Shown piece after piece: positions 58,923 through 64,000 of a DNA stretch of 64,000 nt. Position numbers and translations under genes: made by a program. The notes beneath the pieces were generated by a model that was not told the DNA's origin, did no database searches, and worked only from the letters and a program-made list of their open reading frames with translations. Within the stretch, counting starts at the first letter, position 1; each line of letters begins with the position of its first letter. The DNA is from ZC4RG20 sp963782445 (GTDB lineage Bacteria; Pseudomonadota; Gammaproteobacteria; Steroidobacterales; Rariloculaceae), in assembly GCA_963782445.1 (NCBI GenBank), contig CAWAJM010000001.1, forward strand, positions 1,302,001 to 1,366,000. Direction: 5' to 3'.

Positions 58923-60446
58923 GTGGAGCACGCCTGCCGCGCCATTCTGGCCCGCTTCCCGCGTGACGCGGACGCCTGGTTTCTGCTCGGCGTCGCGGCC
59001 GCCGCGGGCGGGCGTCACGGACGTGCGCTCGAAGCGCTCGGCCGCGCCGTAGCCGAGGCCCCCGACAACCCCGAGTACCGCGTCCAGCTTGCTCGCTGCC
59101 TATCGATGCTGGGCCGCGAGGCGGATGCGCTCGCGGCTGCAGAGGCCGCGCTCGAGCGCGGTCCACGGGACGCGCTCGCGCTCGATACGCTCGGCGTCGT
59201 GTTCTCGCGCGCCGGGTCGCACGAGCGCGCTGCCGCGCTGTTTCGGCGCGCCGTCGCTGCCGCGCCCGAGAATCCGAGCTCCCTCTACAACCTCGCCACA
59301 GCGTTGCGTTTCTGCGGCGATTTCGACGGGGCCGAGGCGGCTTTCGAACGCGTCGTGCGGCTCGCGCCCCGCGACTATCGCGCCCATTCGGCGCTCGCCG
59401 AGATCCGCAAACAGACGCCCGAACGCAATCACATCGCACGGCTCGAGCGCCGGCTCGCCGAGGTCGGTGCCGACGTGGACGGCGAGCTGCACCTGCGTCA
59501 GGCGCTGGCCAAGGAGTACGAGGACCTCGGCGACTTCGATTCCTCGTTCGGGCATCTGGCCACCGGTCGCGCCCGCAAGCGCCGCGCCGTCGGCTACAGC
59601 TTCGCCGAGGACCGCGCATTGTTCGAGCGCGTGCAGCACATCTGCGACGCGGCCTTCTGCGCTGCGTCGACGCCGGATGCGCCCGCCGATGCCCCGGTGT
59701 TCGTCGTCGGCCTGCCGCGCACGGGCACGACGCTCGTTGAGCGGATACTCGCGAGCCATTCGTGCGTCATCTCGGGGGGCGAGCTTCACCATTTCGGGCG
59801 CTGCCTCAAGCTCGCTGCCGGCACGCGCACGCCGCGCGTGCTCGACGTGGAGACGCTGACGGCGGCGGCGCGCGCGGACTTCGCGGCCGTCGGCCGCTGT
59901 TACCTCGAAAAAACCTCTGCGCTGGCCGCCGCGGCGCCGCGCTTCGTCGACAAGCTGCCGATCAACTTTTTCTACGCCGCCTTCATTCACCGGGCGCTGC
60001 CCGGGGCAAAGATCGTTTGCCTGCGCCGCACGCCGCTAGACGCCTGCCTCGCGAGTTTTCGGCAACTCTTTGCCGTCGGCTTCCCGCACTACCGTTATGC
60101 GCTCGATCTCGACGACATCGCCGACTACTTCATCTGCTTCGACCGTCTCGTCCGCCATTGGCGCCAGGCGCTGCCCGGCGTCGTGCTCGAGGTCGGGTAC
60201 GAGGCCCTCGTGACGGACCCCGTGGCCGAGACGCGGCGACTGCTTGGCTTCTGCGGCCTGCCATTCGAGAACGCCTGTCTTGCGTTCCACACAAACCCCG
60301 CGCCGGTTGCTAGCGCAAGCGCCGTGCAGGTCCGCGAGCCTTTGCACGCGCGCTCGGTCGGGCGGTGGCGGCGCTACGCGGCCGCGCTCGGCGGCCTTCA
60401 CAGGCGATTGCGGGCGGCCGGTATCGATCCCGAGGCGGCGCCGTGA
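58923..60446 (+). CDS. TPR-repeat sulfotransferase
   Basis: A 507-residue protein with at least four tetratricopeptide repeats in the N-terminal 190 residues and a PAPS-dependent sulfotransferase domain after residue 255. The 5'-phosphosulfate loop is 'PVFVVGLPRTGTTLVERILA', followed by 'FVDKLPINFFYAAFIHRALP' and 'LRRTPLDACLASFRQLF', which carry the 3'-phosphate-binding and catalytic elements. The only conventional start is GTG 58923, but TPR-like sequence continues in frame upstream to about 58842 without any ATG, GTG or TTG (see findings). The sulfated target is unknown. Confidence 0.88.
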   Translation: MEHACRAILARFPRDADAWFLLGVAAAAGGRHGRALEALGRAVAEAPDNPEYRVQLARCLSMLGREADALAAAEAALERGPRDALALDTLGVVFSRAGSHERAAALFRRAVAAAPENPSSLYNLATALRFCGDFDGAEAAFERVVRLAPRDYRAHSALAEIRKQTPERNHIARLERRLAEVGADVDGELHLRQALAKEYEDLGDFDSSFGHLATGRARKRRAVGYSFAEDRALFERVQHICDAAFCAASTPDAPADAPVFVVGLPRTGTTLVERILASHSCVISGGELHHFGRCLKLAAGTRTPRVLDVETLTAAARADFAAVGRCYLEKTSALAAAAPRFVDKLPINFFYAAFIHRALPGAKIVCLRRTPLDACLASFRQLFAVGFPHYRYALDLDDIADYFICFDRLVRHWRQALPGVVLEVGYEALVTDPVAETRRLLGFCGLPFENACLAFHTNPAPVASASAVQVREPLHARSVGRWRRYAAALGGLHRRLRAAGIDPEAAP

Positions 60447-60471
60447 GGGCGCGTGCTATGGTCGGCAGTCG

Positions 60472-61299
60472 ATGCAGGTACGGCGATTCAGCGATGCGCG
60501 GTCGTATGTCGACCGGGCGGCCCCTTGGCTTCTTCGCCGCGAAGCCGAGAACGGCCTGTTTCTCGGCGTGGCCACGGCGCTGCTCGGGCCGCATCGGTTC
60601 GAGCCGCCCATCTATCTCGCAGTGCTCGAGGAGGCGGGGCAGGTCGTCGGCTGCGCGTTTCGGACGCCGCCGTTTCATCCGGCGCTGACTCGGCTCCCGC
60701 CCGATGCCATTGCGCCGCTCGTTGAGGACATGGCGAGCGTCTACGAGCGCCTGCCGGGCGTGCAGGGCCCCGAGTCCGAAGCGCGCGCGTTCGCCGCAGC
60801 CTGGTGCCGCCGCAAAGGCTGCACGAGCACCGTCGCATTCGAGCTGTGCCTGCACGTGTTGCGCGCCGTGCGGCGCCCGGCACGTCCCGCATCCGGCCTG
60901 CTGCGGCGGGCCGACGCGCAGGATCTCGGCCTCGTCCGCGCGTGGGCCGCGGCCTTCGTCGCCGAGACCGGCGTCGAGACGCCGGCCGAGGACTATGGGG
61001 AGCACTTGCTGCAGGCCGGCGGGCTTTACCTTTGGGAGGATGGCAGGCCGCGCTGCATGATCGGCGTCAATCGAACGAGTCCGCGCGGCGCGACGATCGG
61101 CATCGTCTACACGCCGCCCGCACAGCGCGGCCGCGGTTATGCGGGCACGGCGGTCGCGGCCGTCGCGCAGCGGCTGCTCGATGCCGGCCGAAGCTTCTGC
61201 ACCTTGTATGCGGATCAGGCGAACCGGACTTCGAATAGCGTCTACCGCGCCGTCGGTTTCGTGCCTTTGGATCTGAGCGTCCTGATCCGTTTTTCCTGA
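60472..61299 (+). CDS. GNAT family N-acetyltransferase
   Basis: A 275-residue GNAT. The N-terminal half is a degenerate or partner domain, and the C-terminal half has the acetyl-CoA loop 'VYTPPAQRGRGYAGTAVAAV' and 'YADQANRTSNSVYRAVGFVP'. It lies 25 bp after the sulfotransferase gene and probably belongs to the same transcript. The ATG at 60472 is chosen; the longer frame overlaps the sulfotransferase gene. Substrate unknown. Confidence 0.85.
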   Translation: MQVRRFSDARSYVDRAAPWLLRREAENGLFLGVATALLGPHRFEPPIYLAVLEEAGQVVGCAFRTPPFHPALTRLPPDAIAPLVEDMASVYERLPGVQGPESEARAFAAAWCRRKGCTSTVAFELCLHVLRAVRRPARPASGLLRRADAQDLGLVRAWAAAFVAETGVETPAEDYGEHLLQAGGLYLWEDGRPRCMIGVNRTSPRGATIGIVYTPPAQRGRGYAGTAVAAVAQRLLDAGRSFCTLYADQANRTSNSVYRAVGFVPLDLSVLIRFS

Positions 61300-61621
61300 T
61301 TCGGCCGGGACAGTTCGCATCACTGTCCACAATGCGGGCCGATTGTAAAGATTGCTTAACGTTGAGCCGCTTTTGAGAAAAGCGCTTTAGGAAAGCCCCG
61401 TATGCTAATGGAAAATATATATAAAAATACTTGAAGCTTTTGTGACAGGCGTAGCAATAAGTAAAATCGGCGCTCTTAAGCCCTTGGTGCCTCAGCTTTT
61501 TCCACTGACTTATCCACAGGTTCGTCTCGCCCGCGCGACCGTCGTCTGCGAGATCCGCCCCGCGAGCGTTCCGCGAGCAGAGCAACTGCGGAGCGGCTCT
61601 CGGCCGGCTTGCCCGGTCCGG
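61300..61621. other. AT-rich intergenic island with a perfect DnaA-box sequence
   Basis: No gene is supported here. It is the most AT-rich stretch in the window. 61401-61440 is about three-quarters A/T, with TATATATAAAAATA. A 7-bp hairpin (CGCTTTT GAG AAAAGCG) lies at 61368-61384, and TTATCCACA, the consensus DnaA box, at 61510-61518. It separates the GNAT gene from the convergent acetyltransferase gene. Confidence 0.6.
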
Positions 61622-61912
61622 CTAGCGGGCCTCTACGTCCTGCCAGTCGGGATGCGAGCGCAGATAATCCGCGACGAACGGACAGGTCGGGATGACGGCG
61701 AGCCCGTGGGCGCGCGCGTAGCCGAGGGCATGCTCGACGAGACGGGAGGCGAGCCCGCGGCCCCGCAGTGCCGGCGGAACGTAGGTGTGCTCGAAGTCGA
61801 GCGTTCGAGCGTCGGCCTGGCGATAGGCCAAGAAAGCTTCGCGCCCGTCCACGACAGCCTTGAAGCGGTGCACCGCCGCGTCGTGCTTGATCTCTGCGCT
61901 CGGCTCGCGCAT
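61622..61912 (-). CDS. Small GNAT-like N-acetyltransferase (YjdJ type)
   Basis: A 96-residue protein of the short Gcn5-like family. 'DAAVHRFKAVVDGREAFLAY' is the N-terminal block, and 'TYVPPALRGRGLASRLVEHA' is the acetyl-CoA loop. The C-terminal 'PTCPFVADYLRSHPDWQDV' is diagnostic of the small YjdJ group. Likely 8 bp downstream of the next gene on the same strand. Substrate unknown. Confidence 0.87.
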   Translation of the reverse strand: MREPSAEIKHDAAVHRFKAVVDGREAFLAYRQADARTLDFEHTYVPPALRGRGLASRLVEHALGYARAHGLAVIPTCPFVADYLRSHPDWQDVEAR

Positions 61913-61919
61913 CCGCGCC

Positions 61920-62261
61920 TCAGGGCGGGTCGCCCGAGTTACAGGGCGGGGAGAGGGCCTCGACGAGGTCGCGCTCGATGGCCTCGCGAATGACGGCGTC
62001 GGGCTCGTGCAGCACGCCGACGGTATTGGCGTAGTGCAGGTCGAAACAGTCCTGCTGCGTGTGGCCCTGAAAGAGGTCCGAGATGTCCTCGGTGCTGCCG
62101 ACGAAGACGACGTTGTAGGTGGGCTCGCACTGCGGCTCGACCACGCGCTCGGTGACGACGTAGACGGCCGGCACTGCCCTGAGCGCCGTGCGCCAAACGT
62201 AGAGGCGGAACTCGTAGCGGCGGCCGGAGCGGCCCGTCAAAGGCAGGGTGCCGAGTTTCAC
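61920..62261 (-). CDS. Small GIY-YIG-like domain protein, probably catalytically degenerate
   Basis: A 113-residue protein, soluble. Its layout recalls small GIY-YIG-like proteins: 'AVPAVYVVTERVV' in the GIY position, then 'YNVVFVGSTEDISDLFQGH' in the YIG position. The Glu of 'VIREAIERDLVEAL' lies near the C-terminus, with 'SPPCN' after it. The catalytic Arg normally found in the DLxxRF segment is Leu here (DISDLF), which suggests loss of nuclease activity. This assignment is from remembered family patterns, not a search. Confidence 0.55.
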   Translation of the reverse strand: MKLGTLPLTGRSGRRYEFRLYVWRTALRAVPAVYVVTERVVEPQCEPTYNVVFVGSTEDISDLFQGHTQQDCFDLHYANTVGVLHEPDAVIREAIERDLVEALSPPCNSGDPP

Positions 62262-62311
62262 GGTGAGCTATCTTACAGACACGTGTCGCGCCGGTCTCCC
62301 CGAAATAGAAC

Positions 62312-62335
62312 GAGCCCGGCCGTGCGGCCGGGCTC
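62312..62335. other. Strong 10-bp hairpin upstream of the VOC gene
   Basis: GAGCCCGGCC and GGCCGGGCTC form a perfect stem around GTGC, midway in the 278-bp divergent region 62262-62539. No T run follows on the plus strand; a weak TTCTATTTC follows on the minus strand. It could be a leader structure of the downstream VOC gene. No clear promoter was seen. Confidence 0.5.
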
Positions 62336-62539
62336 AGGGGAGGTCTGAAGATTCTTACAGGGGGAGAACCTTCAAGCCTCAGGGAGTATACCCGGCGATT
62401 CCTTCCCGCTCTGCAAAGAAGTGCCAAGCAGACGGGGCGGCCGCACGGCGCGGTTTCGCGCCGGACCGGCGAGGCTGTATGCTCGAGTCACAGCGCCGTT
62501 CCGGCCCGCGGGGCCGGCGGTGTATTCGCGGAGGTCCCC

Positions 62540-63454
62540 ATGGAAAAGCCGTTTCGACCGCGCCGACTTCTGTTGGCCCTGGGCTTCGTCTGCGCGGCGG
62601 CCCTGGCTTCGGCCTCAGCGGACGCGGACCCGCAGCAGTCCGTCGGTCCGCTGCTTTGGCAGCCGTCAATGAACATGTTCAGGCGTTTTGCCATGGCGCC
62701 GGAGAAGATGTTTGAGTTCTACGGCGGCGTGCTGGGTCTCAAGCAGCTGCAGACGTTCACGGTCGGGAAGGGACAGCACGTCGCGCGCTTCCTCAAAGGC
62801 GGGTCGCAGATCAAGCTCACGGCTCGGACGCCGGGGCGCAAATACCAGCCGGGCGGCGTCGCAGCGGCCACGGGCCTGCGGCTGCTCACGCTGACCTTTC
62901 CCGACGAGCATGCGCTCGTGCAACGCTTCGTTGCCCACGGCCTGCCGGCCCCCGAGTTCCGCGATCTGCCCGGCACGCACCGCCGCGTCGCGCTCGTCGA
63001 CGATCCCGACGGCCAGCGCGTCGAGCTCGACGTCGTCGCCAATGCCCCCCAGTCGGTCTACGACACCATCGAGGTCGGTCTCACGGTCAGCGATCTCGCT
63101 CGCAGCCGCGCATTTTACCGCAACTTCGTGGGGCTCGAGGAGCTGCCGCCCGTCGACGATCCGCTGTTCCACACGAAGAAGTATCCGTTCCGGCACGGGA
63201 CGACAATCGTGAGCCTGCGCAGCTTCGGTCACGATCTGCCCGCCGATACCGGGAGCGGCGGAATCCAGTATGTGGTCAGCAACGTCGACAAGGTCGCCGC
63301 GCTCGCCAAGCAGCGCCACGTCACGGTCGAGCAGCCGCTCAGCGAGCTCAAGGGCTTTTCGCTGCGCACGATCTGGCTCGACGATCCCGACGGCATTACG
63401 AACTACTTCGCGGAGACGGCGCAGAGCCGTGCCGCCGCCGCGCACGCTGACTGA
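62540..63454 (+). CDS. Exported tandem VOC (glyoxalase/dioxygenase-fold) protein
   Basis: A 304-residue protein with a signal peptide ('RRLLLALGFVCAAALASAS') and two vicinal-oxygen-chelate modules. The first holds 'KMFEFYGGVLGLKQLQTF' and 'VALVDDPDGQRVELDVV'. The second holds 'VGLTVSDLARSRAFYRNFVG' and 'TIWLDDPDGITNYFAET'. The DPDG strands carry the usual metal-ligand Glu only in part (E in the first, N in the second). Export of a VOC enzyme is unusual. Substrate unknown. Confidence 0.85.
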   Translation: MEKPFRPRRLLLALGFVCAAALASASADADPQQSVGPLLWQPSMNMFRRFAMAPEKMFEFYGGVLGLKQLQTFTVGKGQHVARFLKGGSQIKLTARTPGRKYQPGGVAAATGLRLLTLTFPDEHALVQRFVAHGLPAPEFRDLPGTHRRVALVDDPDGQRVELDVVANAPQSVYDTIEVGLTVSDLARSRAFYRNFVGLEELPPVDDPLFHTKKYPFRHGTTIVSLRSFGHDLPADTGSGGIQYVVSNVDKVAALAKQRHVTVEQPLSELKGFSLRTIWLDDPDGITNYFAETAQSRAAAAHAD

Positions 63455-63484
63455 GGCGCTGAGCGCTCAAGAAGGAGACGGGAC

Positions 63485-63832
63485 ATGGACGACGTATCGA
63501 CGGCGCCGGCCGGCCCCACCGCGGCCGGCATGAAACTCGTCGAGGAGTACCGGGGCACGGGCGAGCTCGTGTTGGGGGAGCGCGTGTTTGCTGGCATCGC
63601 TTATCGCATCAGCCGCTTTCAGGCAATGGCGGCCTCCGGTCTGCCGGTGCCTGGGCTGCACCGCGTCGACGGCCGCGTCGACCTCGGCTCCGTGCCCGAG
63701 CCGCGCGATCTCGTCGATCGGGACGTCACGCTGCGGCTCGAGGATGGGCGCTCGCTGCGCATCACGATCGCGGCACAGGACGGGCGCGTGCTGACCGAAG
63801 GGCACGGCCCCTCGCGCTGTCAGTGCTGCTGA
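63485..63832 (+). CDS. Uncharacterised small protein ending in CQCC
   Basis: A 115-residue protein not recognised. No signal peptide or membrane segment. The middle looks like a small beta-barrel ('RDVTLRLEDGRSLRITIAA'), and the last residues are 'PSRCQCC', a cysteine cluster that could bind metal or form disulfides. It has an AAGGAGA ribosome site about 8 bases before the ATG. It lies 30 bp after the VOC gene and 5 bp before the methyltransferase gene, so it is likely co-transcribed. Confidence 0.75.
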   Translation: MDDVSTAPAGPTAAGMKLVEEYRGTGELVLGERVFAGIAYRISRFQAMAASGLPVPGLHRVDGRVDLGSVPEPRDLVDRDVTLRLEDGRSLRITIAAQDGRVLTEGHGPSRCQCC

Positions 63833-63837
63833 GCGCG

Positions 63838-64000
63838 ATGCGTCGGAGCACCGACCGGATTCTGACGACGCATACGGGCAGCCTGCCCAGCGTCGAGACG
63901 CTCGTCGGCAACGAGACCGACTACGAGCAGCGGCTTGCGGCGGCGGTCGCCGAAGTGGTCGGGCAGCAACGCAGCATCGGGCTCGACGTCGTCAACGAAG
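63838..64000 (+). CDS. MetE-like (cobalamin-independent) methyltransferase, 5' part only
   Basis: The window ends inside this gene, with 54 codons visible. It starts 'MRRSTDRILTTHTGSLPSVE', typical of short MetE C-terminal-domain homologues that move methyl groups from folate or other donors to thiols, including the epoxyalkane:CoM transferase-like group. The conserved zinc ligands lie beyond the window. It begins 5 bp after the CQCC gene. Confidence 0.75.
   Translation, partial: MRRSTDRILTTHTGSLPSVETLVGNETDYEQRLAAAVAEVVGQQRSIGLDVVNE

Noticed and set aside
61067..61585. 172-codon minus-strand frame across the GNAT end and AT-rich island
   Set aside because: Half lies antisense to the GNAT gene; the rest is random-looking, with no ribosome site.

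Overview
This is a gene-dense, high-GC (roughly two-thirds G+C by eye) chromosomal window from a gammaproteobacterium. It probably comes from a deep-branching lineage near Steroidobacterales, Nevskiales or Xanthomonadales. That placement is inferred from gene content and order: metG-rsxABCDGE-nth, purM-purN divergent from DUF2066-phosphatidyltransferase-hda, pepA-holC-valS divergent from lptFG, aceE-aceF-lpd, and moxR-DUF58-tgpA. No rRNA, tRNA, CRISPR array, prophage or insertion sequence was recognised. Most of the window is housekeeping genes. Nineteen neighbouring gene pairs overlap by four bases (ATGA, GTGA or TTGA), and many genes start with GTG or TTG.

Layout. 1-5.7 kb: MFS transporter, nadC, a urate-oxidase-N-like membrane protein, monothiol glutaredoxin, RNase T and an M17 aminopeptidase. 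5.8-12.6 kb: the pyruvate dehydrogenase complex genes and an exported FKBP isomerase. 12.6-21.9 kb: a palindromic intergenic element, an ion transporter, then (minus strand) metG, the complete electron-transport complex rsxABCDGE, and nth. 21.9-26.6 kb: a REP-type repeat cluster downstream of an operon in which a HEAT-repeat Ser/Thr kinase is followed by two PilT-family ATPases. 26.9-36 kb: mrp/apbC, dcd, DUF3108, purN, purM, DUF2066, phosphatidyltransferase, hda, DUF2069, wrbA, arsC-like, a small lipoprotein and acylphosphatase. 36-42 kb: lytic transglycosylase, proS, pssA, family-4 UDG, rimI and prfC. 42-48 kb: tgpA-DUF58-moxR, SirB2 and a DUF222-HNH protein. 48-56 kb: valS, a small ORF, holC, a frameshifted pepA, lptF, lptG and RDD.

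The accessory-looking part is 56.4-64 kb. It holds a TonB-dependent receptor followed by a TPR-sulfotransferase and a GNAT protein, then an unusually AT-rich 320-bp island with a perfect DnaA-box sequence. A small acetyltransferase and a degenerate GIY-YIG-like protein come next, then an exported VOC protein, an uncharacterised protein ending in CQCC, and the start of a MetE-like methyltransferase cut by the window edge.

The strongest leads are the kinase-PilT-PilT operon (possible phosphorylation control of twitching motility), the receptor-sulfotransferase-acetyltransferase cassette with its start-codon puzzle, the single-base frameshift in pepA, and the AT-rich DnaA-box island.
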